Made by a program: the position numbers and the translations under genes. Below, piece after piece: positions 23,783 to 31,605 of a stretch of 50,785 nucleotides of DNA. The notes beneath the pieces are model-generated. The model worked only from the letters and a program-made list of their open reading frames with translations, was not told the DNA's origin and did no database searches. How positions within the stretch are numbered: the first letter of the stretch is position 1; the number at the start of each line of letters is the position of its first letter. The DNA is from Deltaproteobacteria bacterium (GTDB lineage Bacteria; Desulfobacterota; GWC2-55-46), in assembly GCA_016213015.1 (NCBI GenBank), contig JACRCE010000031.1:1-50785 (forward strand), in the 5' to 3' direction.

Positions 23783-25430
23783 AACCTCTCTGTCTTGCCT
23801 TCACATGATCCGGCGCATAATCAGGGAGTAATACCGGCGATAAAGATTCGGACTTGATTCCCGCCTCGTCTATCTCTTTATTATACTTCTCAACGTGAGA
23901 AAGCGTCATCTTACCCTGCGCCTTCGCCTTAGCCGCGTACTCAACGGCGTTTATACCGGCCCTCCTCCCGAAGACGAGCACGTCAAGGAGGGAGTTGCCC
24001 ATGAGCCTGTTCCTTCCGTGCACCCCGCCCGTCACCTCTCCTGCGCTGTAAAGACCCGGGATGGTCGTCCGAGAGCGGTCGTCAATGGCTATGCCGCCGT
24101 TCTGATAGTGGAGCGTGGGATATATCAGCATCGGGAGCTTGCTGATGTCTATGTCGTAGCGTTTGAACTGGATGTACTTGGCCGGAAGCTCCTTCCTTAC
24201 CGTGCCCTCACCGTGCAGGGCGTCTATCATGGGCGAGTCCAGCCACACGCCGTGCCTGCCCGTAGGCGTAACCACGCCCTTGCCTATATCAAGACACTCC
24301 CTCAATATGCAGGCGCTCTCCACGTCCCTCGGCTCAAGCGGGAAGCAGAACTGAGCGCCGTCCACGTTCAATATCTGCGCGCCGAGTCCCCTCACCTTTT
24401 CCGTGATGAGAAGGCCCACGTTCTGCTCCGGGAATATCGCGCCTGTCGGATGGTACTGGGTCGAGTCCATGTCATTCAGCTTGACCCCGGCCCTGTATGC
24501 CATGACAACGCCGTCGGCGGTTGCGCCGTAATGGTTCGTCGTCGGGAAACCTTGTATATGAAGCCTGCCGAAGCCGCCGGTCGCTATGACCACGGCCTTT
24601 GCGGCTACGACGTAATACTCATGGGTCTCAAGATTATACAAGACCGCTCCGGCGGCGCGGCCTTCCTCGTCCATGATGATTTCAACTGCCGGAGAAAACT
24701 CAAGGACTTTTATCCTCTCCGTCCTGTTCCTTACCTCGTCCCTCAAAACCCTCATTATCTCCGCGCCGGTCATGTCTCCTGCCGAGTGCATCCTTTTTCT
24801 CGACGTGCCGCCGCCGTGCCTGACCATCATCCTGCCATCCGGCCGCTTGTCGAACATCATGCCGAGCGATTCCAGCCAATGTATGATGAGCGGCGCATCG
24901 TTGGTCATGGCCGCGACCAAGTCCGGCTGGTTGCTGAAATGCCCGCCGCCTATGACGTCAAGGTAATGATAATAAGGAGAGTCGCCCTCCTGATCCGCGC
25001 CCTGTATGCCGCCCTCGGCCATGACCGTGTTGGAATCCCCGTGCCTGAGTTTGGTTGACACGAGCACCGAAAGTCCGGCCTCCTCGGCGACAAGCGCCGC
25101 GGCGGAACCCGCCCCGCCTGCGCCTATGACGAGAAGGTCAACGGTATAATCGGCCTTGCCGAGGGAAATGGCGGACGTATCCAGCCTGCTCTTGGACTCA
25201 AGCAGGGAGGCAACCTCATCCGGCAGTTCAAGCCCCTTGTTGGGGCCTACCCTTATTGCCCGCCTTCCCTCGCTCTTGTAGTCCGGGTGGTATTTTTTGA
25301 GCCATTCGCTCCGCTCGTTCATGGTGAGCGCCGGGAAGTGTTCACCCTTCCTCGCCTTCTCAACCCTCGCGGGCCGCGTGGCCTCCACCTTTTTAATCAG
25401 CTCCATCAGAGCCGGCGTATATCCGCTCAT
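23781..25430 (-). CDS. frdA: Fumarate reductase/succinate dehydrogenase flavoprotein subunit
   Basis: Soluble-type flavoprotein, 549 residues. About 95 N-terminal residues precede the FAD fold DLLVIGAGGAGSAAAL (103-108 glycines). Catalytic-type residues are present: YHPTG, TEKVRGLG, RDVESA, and HGRNRLMGNSLLD near the C-terminus. The position that carries the FAD-linking histidine in membrane Frd/Sdh (SHT) is Asn134 here (SNT), so FAD is probably not covalently bound. There are no membrane anchors nearby. It pairs with FrdB and the Flx/Hdr genes upstream to reduce fumarate to succinate. The gene ends at a family B repeat. Confidence 0.93.
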   Translation of the reverse strand: MSGYTPALMELIKKVEATRPARVEKARKGEHFPALTMNERSEWLKKYHPDYKSEGRRAIRVGPNKGLELPDEVASLLESKSRLDTSAISLGKADYTVDLLVIGAGGAGSAAALVAEEAGLSVLVSTKLRHGDSNTVMAEGGIQGADQEGDSPYYHYLDVIGGGHFSNQPDLVAAMTNDAPLIIHWLESLGMMFDKRPDGRMMVRHGGGTSRKRMHSAGDMTGAEIMRVLRDEVRNRTERIKVLEFSPAVEIIMDEEGRAAGAVLYNLETHEYYVVAAKAVVIATGGFGRLHIQGFPTTNHYGATADGVVMAYRAGVKLNDMDSTQYHPTGAIFPEQNVGLLITEKVRGLGAQILNVDGAQFCFPLEPRDVESACILRECLDIGKGVVTPTGRHGVWLDSPMIDALHGEGTVRKELPAKYIQFKRYDIDISKLPMLIYPTLHYQNGGIAIDDRSRTTIPGLYSAGEVTGGVHGRNRLMGNSLLDVLVFGRRAGINAVEYAAKAKAQGKMTLSHVEKYNKEIDEAGIKSESLSPVLLPDYAPDHVKARQRG

Positions 25431-25498
25431 GGCATTCTCCTTGTATGAACGACAACAAAACTAAAAATTCTCGACCAATCAATCGGCAACGGAATATC

Positions 25499-25876
25499 CT
25501 ATTTGATATCTTTCAATTTCTTCAAATAGTAAGATAGTATCAATATTTCCGACACTATTTCCGAAACTATCACAATAAATGCTATCCACATCGCTATATC
25601 GCTGCTAATTTTAGATTTGTGCAAATGAAAAATTAGAACTACAACTTGGACAACTACGAACATGACAAAAAAAACTGTATAAAAATCTGGCATCCAGCAA
25701 TACCAAGCCAGGTTACTCTTTTTTGCACTAAAATCGAAACTTTTCGGGAACACCAAGGCGTCTCCAATCAAGTTAAAATGTTTTCTGATATTATTGCTTG
25801 ATATGAAGTACCCTTTGTTTGCGTTCTGATTCTCTGCAAATTGCCGATGAAAATCCTTCAGGATATCCTTTTCGGT
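25499..25876 (-). pseudogene. Two-helix membrane protein, apparently 5'-truncated
   Basis: The frame is open from about 25876 to the stop at 25499 without an ATG or GTG near its beginning. The only common start is a TTG at 25771 (90 residues). The upstream part (EKDILKDFHRQFAENQN) looks coding, so the gene has probably lost its start where it joins the HEPN gene. The C-terminal half has two transmembrane segments (FFVMFVVVQVVVLIFHL and IAMWIAFIVIVSEIVSEIL). No family recognised. It is AT-rich compared with frdA and frdB. Confidence 0.5.
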
Positions 25877-25880
25877 CTCA

Positions 25881-26282
25881 TTAACCGCTCAATCCGCAAA
25901 GCGCGTCCTCGATATGCCGCACAAACTCTTTTGCCTTGACAAGTTGATCCTCTGCCTCAAACCGGCTGAATTCAACGTAATCCTCGTATTCCGCCCGTTC
26001 TCTTTTTGCCTTGGCACCGCTTATAATCCGATAGACATCCTTGGACAGCAGACCGGTCTTGATATAATGCTCATTGAACAGCGCGATTACTCCGGAATGC
26101 CTCTTGCTGTCCACTCCTTGTATCGCCAAAACGGCCCTCGCGGACGTAAAAACCGCATAATACGAACGGCCTATCGAATCAGCATAGTCGCCTGCCGCAA
26201 GCAGGGATTCGGACGAATGGAGCCTTTCCTTTGCTTTAGACAACCTGTATAGCGCAAGGATTTTCCGTGGGTCCTCACTCAA
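25881..26282 (-). CDS. HEPN-domain (UPF0332) protein
   Basis: 133-residue helical protein with IGRSYYAVFTSARAVLAI and KRHSGVIALFNEHYIKTGLL, the UPF0332 signature, then a helical tail (EDYVEFSRFEAEDQLVKAKEFV). Proteins of this class are candidate ribonuclease toxins paired with MNT proteins. The start overlaps the MNT gene by 8 nt. The module lies between frdB and frdA. Confidence 0.85.
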   Translation of the reverse strand: MSEDPRKILALYRLSKAKERLHSSESLLAAGDYADSIGRSYYAVFTSARAVLAIQGVDSKRHSGVIALFNEHYIKTGLLSKDVYRIISGAKAKRERAEYEDYVEFSRFEAEDQLVKAKEFVRHIEDALCGLSG

Positions 26283-26628
26283 GAGGTATTCCTTCCTTTT
26301 CTATCTCTTGTATAAAGAGCGTCCCGAAATACCTATTCTTCTCATGTTCGCGCCTGCTGTAGATGACCGGCGATATATTGCAGTCGTATTCGACATTGAT
26401 GTCCGCGGCTATATTGCTTACCTCATGCCGGACACGCCAGTCATCGGAATCCATCACTATCAATATGTCTATATCCGACTCCTCGTCAAAGTCGCCCCGC
26501 ACTTTAGAACCGAAGATACACGCTTGCACAAGGGTATCGCCAAGGAGCGCACAAACCTTCTCATGGAACAAGCTGACGCCTTTTCTTTCGGAAGGATTTA
26601 AGTACCGTTCGTAATTAAGCATAGGCAT
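26275..26628 (-). CDS. MNT-type nucleotidyltransferase antitoxin
   Basis: 117 residues. The nucleotidyltransferase motif is GSKVRGDFDEESDIDILIV, with a third acidic position in NVEYDCN. It is the partner of the HEPN gene it overlaps. It starts 21 nt after frdB; ATGs at 26628 and 26622 both follow GGAG. Two codons of uncertainty remain in the start. Confidence 0.85.
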   Translation of the reverse strand: MPMLNYERYLNPSERKGVSLFHEKVCALLGDTLVQACIFGSKVRGDFDEESDIDILIVMDSDDWRVRHEVSNIAADINVEYDCNISPVIYSRREHEKNRYFGTLFIQEIEKEGIPLE

Positions 26629-26649
26629 ATCTCCGTAGACACTCCGTCC

Positions 26650-27435
26650 TTACAGTTTCGTCGTGTCCTTAGGCATCCACTTGCCGGCCTCGGCCATGTC
26701 AGGCTCTCTTTCGCGCTCGACGTAGAGCTTTTTTACGTCATCCTGTTTCATGGCAAGAAGTTCCTTGAGCATGGCCTCGTATTTCCCGGCCTTTACGTCA
26801 GAGACCCTCTTTTCCAGATGCCCGGCCTTCGGCAGTATGTACCTGCCGCATACCCGCCGGACAAACATGGCCGCCGTGAACTGCGATATCTGCGCCGGAC
26901 AGCGCGAGGCGCAAAGCCCGCACATCACGCAGTCAAAGCTCTTTTCAGCGGCGGCCTTCAAGTCCCCGCGCTTCATCAGGGCAATGTAGTCCATCACGTC
27001 AATGTCCATTGGGCAGGTGCGCGTGCATGTGCCGCAGCCCACGCACCTGAACACCTCAGGGTAGAGTCTCCTTAGTTCCTCATGCGGATCCTTTGCCACA
27101 TTCTCAAGGTCGTAGCCGGGCCTGTTGGCCGGAAAGAACGGCAGTTGCACGACGACCATATTCGGCGCCACAACGGTCTGGCAGGCGAGGCCGGAGTAGA
27201 GCCTGTAGTCCCCTATGAAACGATAGAAAGAACCGCATGCGCCGCATATACCGCCCCTGCATCCGCAGCCACGGGTGTAAGAGTAACCGGCGTACTCGAT
27301 GGCCTTCATTATGGTAAGCGACTCGGGCACCTCGTACTCGCGCCCCATGATGTATATGGGTATCATCTTCGCGCCCACGGGGGGGATGGTCCTGTCGCCG
27401 GTGGCAAGGGTCTTGATCTTTTTGTGGTCGGTCAT
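26650..27435 (-). CDS. frdB: Fumarate reductase iron-sulfur subunit (TfrB/FrdB-like)
   Basis: 261 residues. An N-terminal [2Fe-2S] domain has Cys57, 59, 64, 67 and 85 (CGCRGGICGACG, then C). Two cluster motifs follow, CVGCGTCTRTCP and CVMCGLCASRCP. There is no C-terminal CCG domain as in archaeal TfrB; that function is provided by the separate HdrB. It should carry electrons to FrdA. AAGGAG lies just upstream, 12 nt after flxA. FrdA is downstream beyond the MNT/HEPN insert. Confidence 0.92.
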   Translation of the reverse strand: MTDHKKIKTLATGDRTIPPVGAKMIPIYIMGREYEVPESLTIMKAIEYAGYSYTRGCGCRGGICGACGSFYRFIGDYRLYSGLACQTVVAPNMVVVQLPFFPANRPGYDLENVAKDPHEELRRLYPEVFRCVGCGTCTRTCPMDIDVMDYIALMKRGDLKAAAEKSFDCVMCGLCASRCPAQISQFTAAMFVRRVCGRYILPKAGHLEKRVSDVKAGKYEAMLKELLAMKQDDVKKLYVEREREPDMAEAGKWMPKDTTKL

Positions 27436-27447
27436 TTGGACGTCTCC

Positions 27448-28281
27448 TTAAAAATCGTCATACATCTTCTTTATTTCAGCGGCGGTATACACCGGGCCTT
27501 CCTTGCAGATATATACGTCGCCCACGTTGCACCTGCCGCACTTGCCGACCCCGCACTTCATCTTGTTCTCCAAGGTCGTGTATATGGCCTCGTCGGCAAA
27601 GCCCAATTTGCCAAGCGCCTTGATGACGAACTTTATCATTATAGGCGGGCCGCAGGTTACGGCAACCGCGTTGACCGGCGATGGCGCGGCCTCCTCGAGC
27701 ACCGTCGGCACGAAACCGATCTTGCCCTTCCAATCAGGAGACTCGCCGCCCGGATCAACCGTCTGCACGAGCGTTACGTCGCCCCTTTCATCCCAAAGCG
27801 CAAGCTCTGATTTATACACGAGGTCGGCCACGGTCTTTGCGCCGTATACGATCGTTATCTTGCCGAACTCATCTCTCCTGTCAAGCACGTTCCATATAAC
27901 GGAGCGCACAGGCGGAAGCCCGATGCCCCCGGCTATGAACACTATGTCTTTTCCCTTCCACTCATCCAACGGGAACCAGTTGCCGTAAGGTCCGCGAAAG
28001 CCCATCGTATCCCCGATGGACAGCCCGGCAAGGCCGCCCGTAACGCGCCCGCTCTTTCTGAAGGTGCATTGAATGCCGTGCTTGCGCGTCGGAGGCGAGG
28101 CGATGCAAAAGGTTGACTCCCCGAGACCGAACGCCGAGTACAGGCCAAACTGGCCGGTCTTGAACGCGAACGAGTCGGCAAGCGCCCTGTCCTTGAACGC
28201 AAGGCTGAAGGTCCTTACGTCAGGCGCCTCCTCGTATATATCCTCAATCGTCATAAGATGCGGCAGATAGATGTTGTTCAT
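27448..28281 (-). CDS. flxA: FlxA-like FAD/NAD(P)H-binding oxidoreductase subunit
   Basis: 277 residues of the ferredoxin-reductase fold. An FAD domain (RTFSLAF, GRVTGGLAG) is followed by an NAD(P) domain (VFIAGGIGLPPVRSVI, CGPPIMIKFVIKAL). A C-terminal cysteine cluster, MKCGVGKCGRCNVGDVYICKEGP, binds [2Fe-2S]. It is similar to the NADH-oxidising subunit of FlxABCD-HdrABC complexes and to AsrB/PyrK. Expected to feed NADH electrons into the Hdr module. The ATG is only 5 nt from repeat E, with no clear ribosome-binding site. Confidence 0.85.
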   Translation of the reverse strand: MNNIYLPHLMTIEDIYEEAPDVRTFSLAFKDRALADSFAFKTGQFGLYSAFGLGESTFCIASPPTRKHGIQCTFRKSGRVTGGLAGLSIGDTMGFRGPYGNWFPLDEWKGKDIVFIAGGIGLPPVRSVIWNVLDRRDEFGKITIVYGAKTVADLVYKSELALWDERGDVTLVQTVDPGGESPDWKGKIGFVPTVLEEAAPSPVNAVAVTCGPPIMIKFVIKALGKLGFADEAIYTTLENKMKCGVGKCGRCNVGDVYICKEGPVYTAAEIKKMYDDF

Positions 28282-28286
28282 AAATT

Positions 28287-28358
28287 CCGTGAACCGTGAC
28301 CGTGAACCGTGACCGTAAAAGAGAAATCCTTTACACGGTCACGGACACGATTCACGGT
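28287..28358. repeat. Family E repeat without a gene (copy 2)
   Basis: CCGTGAACCGTGACC units on the left and the inverted form (GGTCACGGACACGATTCACGG) on the right flank a short centre with GAAATCCTTTA. The centre resembles that of 38669-38737. It fills the gap between flxB and flxA, contains the flxB stop codon, and reaches to 5 nt from the flxA start. Confidence 0.8.
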
Positions 28359-29365
28359 AGTTTCGACATCTCCTCCATTACCTCGGTAATATCAAGCCTT
28401 ACTGGGCACACGCGGATGCACCTGCCGCAACCTACACATCCCTTTGACGAAAACTTGTCGGGATAGAACTTGAACTTGCACATGAAGCGATTTCTCCACC
28501 TCTTGTACTGGGTATCCCGCGGGTTATGGCCGCTCGCGTGCAGGGTGAAGTGGTCGAACTGACATGCGTCCCAGTTCTTCCTCCTCTCGCCCTCGTAAGC
28601 CGTGCCCTCGTCTATTATGTCGAAGCAGTGGCAGGTCGGGCATGTGAAGGTGCATGCCCCGCACCCTATGCACTTACGCGCAAGCTCAGGCCAGACCGGG
28701 TCTTCGTAATGTCCCTTGTTCGAGAGCCGCTCCTTTATCTTCTCCACGTCAACGCCCTTTATCTTTTCAGGATAAAAGAGCGGCTTTGGCGCGCAGGCCG
28801 TCTTTTCAAAAACGTCTTTATGCTTTTCAACGAACGTGCTTCCCTTGTCGGTCAGCCGGGCAACGGCCCAGCCGCCATCCGCCTCCTTGAACATCACATC
28901 AACCCCAGCCGTTGCATCGGGCGAAAGACCAACGGTAGTGCAAAAACAGGCGTCGTCGCCCCTTGTGCAGGCAACGGCTATTACAACCGTGTCGGCCTCC
29001 CGCTTCGTGTAGAACTCGTCAACAAAATCCCAAGTGAACACGGCGCCAAGCGCCGCAAGAGAAGCCGCCTCGCACGGACGCGCCCCGAAGATGACCGTGC
29101 CCTGCGCCTCCAACTCCACGCCCTTCAACTCAACCGAGTCCTTCATAACCTTGTGCGTGCTTATGACCTCGGTCTGAGGGAACAAAAACTCCTTATAAGA
29201 GTTCGTCGCCAGTATATAATCGCTCACTACCTCGTCCGCGCCGGATACCTCTTTGAACGCGGTCTGCCGCGCATCCGTAGATGGCGCGATGAAGCGCGCG
29301 CCGCCGTCTCTTACCGAAGCGATGAGCCTGCCCAAATCTTCCGTCTTTAAGAATAAATCGGTCAT
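28352..29365 (-). CDS. flxB: FlxB-like dicluster iron-sulfur protein
   Basis: 337 residues, related to anaerobic sulfite reductase subunit A and to FlxB. The N-terminal 200 residues form the AsrA/HydB-like domain (GARPCEAASLAALG, CTRGDDACFC). Two [4Fe-4S] motifs follow, CIGCGACTFTCPTCHC and CVGCGRCIRVCP. Transfers electrons between FlxA and the rest of the complex. It ends SKLP-TGA, and the TGA is part of repeat E. Confidence 0.82.
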   Translation of the reverse strand: MTDLFLKTEDLGRLIASVRDGGARFIAPSTDARQTAFKEVSGADEVVSDYILATNSYKEFLFPQTEVISTHKVMKDSVELKGVELEAQGTVIFGARPCEAASLAALGAVFTWDFVDEFYTKREADTVVIAVACTRGDDACFCTTVGLSPDATAGVDVMFKEADGGWAVARLTDKGSTFVEKHKDVFEKTACAPKPLFYPEKIKGVDVEKIKERLSNKGHYEDPVWPELARKCIGCGACTFTCPTCHCFDIIDEGTAYEGERRKNWDACQFDHFTLHASGHNPRDTQYKRWRNRFMCKFKFYPDKFSSKGCVGCGRCIRVCPVRLDITEVMEEMSKLP

Positions 29366-29373
29366 GCCTTTAC

Positions 29374-30267
29374 CTATTTGATGAAGTTCTCTTTATCGTC
29401 GGGGCTGAACACGATCATGGGAGGGTGCGCCTTTTCATCGTACCCGGAACGGAAGTCGAACGCCTCTTCAGTAACCTGTATGAGCTTCTTGTTCACGAGG
29501 TTCAACGGTATGTTCACCGGACAAGACCTTTCACACTCCCCGCAAAAGGTGCATCTGCCCGCAAGGTGCATGGCCCTCGTAAGGTTCCATGAAAGATTGC
29601 CCTTAGGGTGCGCGCTCGTCTCTATCCACTGCGGCATGTTCTTTTCAGTGATGCACCGCTCGCAATAACAAAGGGAGCATACCTGCCGACATGCGTAACA
29701 CTTTATGCAACGCGAAAACTCCTCGACCCAGAACGCCCATCTTCCTGAGGAGTCCATCTTGTCAAGCGCCTTTATCTTGTCAAAGACCATGCCCACAGGC
29801 TTGTCCGGCGGGACAAAGGCCGGTTTGTCGCCTATCACGCAGTCGTATAGATGCGGGTATCTCACGTCGCAGTTATGACACTTGGTCGGCATTATCTCAG
29901 GCTTCAACTCACCCTTCCAAAGCTCTTGCCTGTAGACCATGCCGTTGCAGGCCATGCCGATAATATATACGTCCTCTCTTTTAAGCTGGGCCTCGGCTAT
30001 GAGCACGACGATATTTTTAATATCGCAGCCCTTTGCAACGATTGCAGGACGCCCGATGGCGCGAATGTCTTTGAACTTGCGCGTAAGGTAAACCGAGAGG
30101 TTGTTGACGCACCGCGGGTTGAACACGAGCCTGTCCACGTCCTCCGGCTTTGTGATGAAGACAGGGGTTACATGCGTACCTCGCCTGTTAAAGCCGTAGC
30201 CGATGACGACCTTGACCTCGCCGTTCTGCAAAAGCTCTCTGGCCTTTTTTCTTAATGCGTTTTCCAT
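29374..30267 (-). CDS. flxC: FlxC-like iron-sulfur protein
   Basis: 297 residues with CIKCYACRQVCSLCYCERC (about 187-205) and CTFCGECERSCP (about 237-248) as cluster motifs. An N-terminal domain reads VVIGYGFNRRG and contains AIVAKGCDIKN, as in F420-hydrogenase beta-like proteins. I start it at the ATG 30267 rather than the overlapping GTG 30270. The ATG overlaps the YgiT-like gene's TGA. The first 80 bp are an exact duplicate of 30833-30912, so the gene was rebuilt when the DUF4258/YgiT pair inserted. Confidence 0.82.
   Translation of the reverse strand: MENALRKKARELLQNGEVKVVIGYGFNRRGTHVTPVFITKPEDVDRLVFNPRCVNNLSVYLTRKFKDIRAIGRPAIVAKGCDIKNIVVLIAEAQLKREDVYIIGMACNGMVYRQELWKGELKPEIMPTKCHNCDVRYPHLYDCVIGDKPAFVPPDKPVGMVFDKIKALDKMDSSGRWAFWVEEFSRCIKCYACRQVCSLCYCERCITEKNMPQWIETSAHPKGNLSWNLTRAMHLAGRCTFCGECERSCPVNIPLNLVNKKLIQVTEEAFDFRSGYDEKAHPPMIVFSPDDKENFIK
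30188..30267. repeat. 80-bp direct repeat, copy in intact flxC
   Basis: Identical to 30833-30912 over 80 bp, same orientation. It covers the first 26 codons of flxC. The two copies bracket the DUF4258/YgiT gene pair. Confidence 0.95.
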
Positions 30268-30512
30268 CACGCCACCTTAAAGCTCTTTCCAATCACCTTG
30301 AGCCCTTTTACGTCCTCGTTCTCCAATTTTTTTCTAATCTCCTCAAAGGTCCTGATTATAGCGGATGAATACAATCTTTCGCCGCAATGCAAACAAACCT
30401 CGGCCTTTACTACTATGGCAGCGGTATTGTCTCCGCCCCGCAAAAGCTTTTCCACGGCCTTATCAGCAATCTGGCCGCCACAAACCGGGCACTTGGGGAA
30501 AAGTTTTTTCAT
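30267..30512 (-). CDS. YgiT-type zinc-finger protein (antitoxin-like)
   Basis: 81 residues with CPVCGG and a second pair CLHCGE, the YgiT/MqsA-type N-terminal zinc finger, followed by a helical segment (AIIRTFEEIRKKLE). Such proteins act as antitoxins of small toxins. I prefer the ATG at 30512, which overlaps the DUF4258 stop (ATGA) with GGAGG directly before it; in-frame starts at 30530 and 30539 exist. The TGA at its end overlaps the flxC start. Confidence 0.82.
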   Translation of the reverse strand: MKKLFPKCPVCGGQIADKAVEKLLRGGDNTAAIVVKAEVCLHCGERLYSSAIIRTFEEIRKKLENEDVKGLKVIGKSFKVA

Positions 30513-30820
30513 TTCCTCCTCTTTTTCCATTCGACCCACCGCTTCGGGTCCGGCCTGTAAGCCGTAATCAATACGCTTGCCTTTGTTGTTTTATTATATG
30601 CCCAAACGCTATGAACCGGTTCGTTCCTAAAGTTACTTCCGAAAATCAAACAACTCGGATACGGCCTATCTTCCGGGTAGCTCTCGATAATCTCCCCGCT
30701 CAAAATCGAAACAAAAACCTCTTCAAAACTCAAATCATCGTTATATATTTCTTCGTCTGCATGATCCGTAATGCGTATTCTATCGCTCTTAATACTCGCA
30801 ATAATATCTTCTATCTTCAT
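30509..30820 (-). CDS. DUF4258-family putative toxin
   Basis: 103 residues. IRITDHADEEIYNDDLSFEEVFVSILSG, then SCLIFGSNFRNEPVHSVWAYN and ITAYRPDPKRW, match the DUF4258 pattern, a small RelE-like fold commonly encoded next to YgiT-type zinc fingers. A ribonuclease-toxin role is inferred from this pairing. It starts 12 nt after the truncated flxC copy. Confidence 0.82.
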   Translation of the reverse strand: MKIEDIIASIKSDRIRITDHADEEIYNDDLSFEEVFVSILSGEIIESYPEDRPYPSCLIFGSNFRNEPVHSVWAYNKTTKASVLITAYRPDPKRWVEWKKRRK

Positions 30821-30832
30821 GCATAAAGGCTC

Positions 30833-30912
30833 TTAAAGCCGTAGCCGATGACGACCTTGACCTCGCCGTTCTGCAAAAGCTCTCTGGCCTTTTTTCTTAA
30901 TGCGTTTTCCAT
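30833..30912 (-). pseudogene. Truncated flxC 5' fragment (80-bp direct repeat copy)
   Basis: The ATG at 30912 and the next 26 codons match flxC exactly; the frame then diverges and meets a stop near the DUF4258 start. This is probably the original flxC start, since flxD ends 34 nt upstream. The intact gene now begins at 30267. Confidence 0.9.
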
Positions 30913-30946
30913 GTAAACTACATCTCCAGACAACGTCTTTAAGTAT

Positions 30947-31408
30947 TTACGGCTTCAACCCCTTATACTCCATGAACGGCCCAAGCCGTTTTACCTCGTC
31001 CGTTACATTGTTTATCAGGTCAACCCACTTTATGGCCTCTGAGGCCGATACCCACGAAAAATGCAGGCGCCTCATGTCAATGCCGGTAAACTCCAAAAGG
31101 CTCTTGAATCCTATCCACCTTCTCCTTGCGTGGTAGTTGCCGGTCGTGTAATGACAGTCCCCGGGATGACATCCTGAGACCAGCACGCCGTCCGCGCCGT
31201 TCTCGAACGCCTTTATGATAAACAGCGGGTCTATCCTGCCCGTGCATGGAAGTTTCACTATCCGCACGTTAGGCCTGTACTCCATCCTGCTTGTACCCGC
31301 CAAGTCCGCCCCTGCGTAGGTGCACCAGTTGCAGACAAAGGCCATGATCTTAGGCTCGAAGGCGCCGCTTACGGTTTCTTCCATTTTATGTTCAATCTGT
31401 CCCGACAT
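30947..31408 (-). CDS. flxD: FlxD/MvhD-family electron-transfer subunit
   Basis: 153 residues with the MvhD hallmark CNWCTYAGADLAG, LPCTGRIDP and SGCHPGDCHY, which bind a [2Fe-2S] cluster. In MvhADG-HdrABC and FlxABCD-HdrABC this subunit hands electrons to HdrA. I use the ATG at 31408; an in-frame TTG at 31432 lies in a repeat. It is followed by the truncated flxC copy. Confidence 0.9.
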   Translation of the reverse strand: MSGQIEHKMEETVSGAFEPKIMAFVCNWCTYAGADLAGTSRMEYRPNVRIVKLPCTGRIDPLFIIKAFENGADGVLVSGCHPGDCHYTTGNYHARRRWIGFKSLLEFTGIDMRRLHFSWVSASEAIKWVDLINNVTDEVKRLGPFMEYKGLKP

Positions 31409-31431
31409 TCTTAAAAACTTCTCCCTATTCA

Positions 31432-31600
31432 AGCCCGCGGTTATGACAACACAGACGGTGCATTATCAAGCTTCCTGAGTTCGCGCTTCAGAATGCCCCG
31501 GATGATAGGAAGGACAAGGGCTTGAACCGGAGCATACTCTTTTGTATGTGAGGATTCAAGCCCGCAGTCCTGACAACACAGACGGGGCATTATCAAGCGC
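31432..31600. repeat. Family L repeat between hdrA and flxD
   Basis: Two 42-bp direct copies (31432-31473 and 31559-31600) differ at about five positions and share GACAACACAGACGG and GCATTATCAAGC. Between them GGGCTTGAA and TTCAAGCCC form an inverted repeat around CATAC/GTATG. From about 31485 to 31600 the whole reads as an imperfect palindrome. Confidence 0.7.
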
Positions 31601-31605
31601 GAACA

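Noticed and set aside
23895-25058. 387-codon plus-strand frame opposite frdA
   Set aside because: Exact antisense of the conserved FrdA sequence, rich in Arg/His/Pro, no ribosome-binding site or recognisable domain.
31432-31600. CRISPR array
   Set aside because: Only two imperfect 42-bp repeats with an internal palindrome and no cas genes anywhere in the window.
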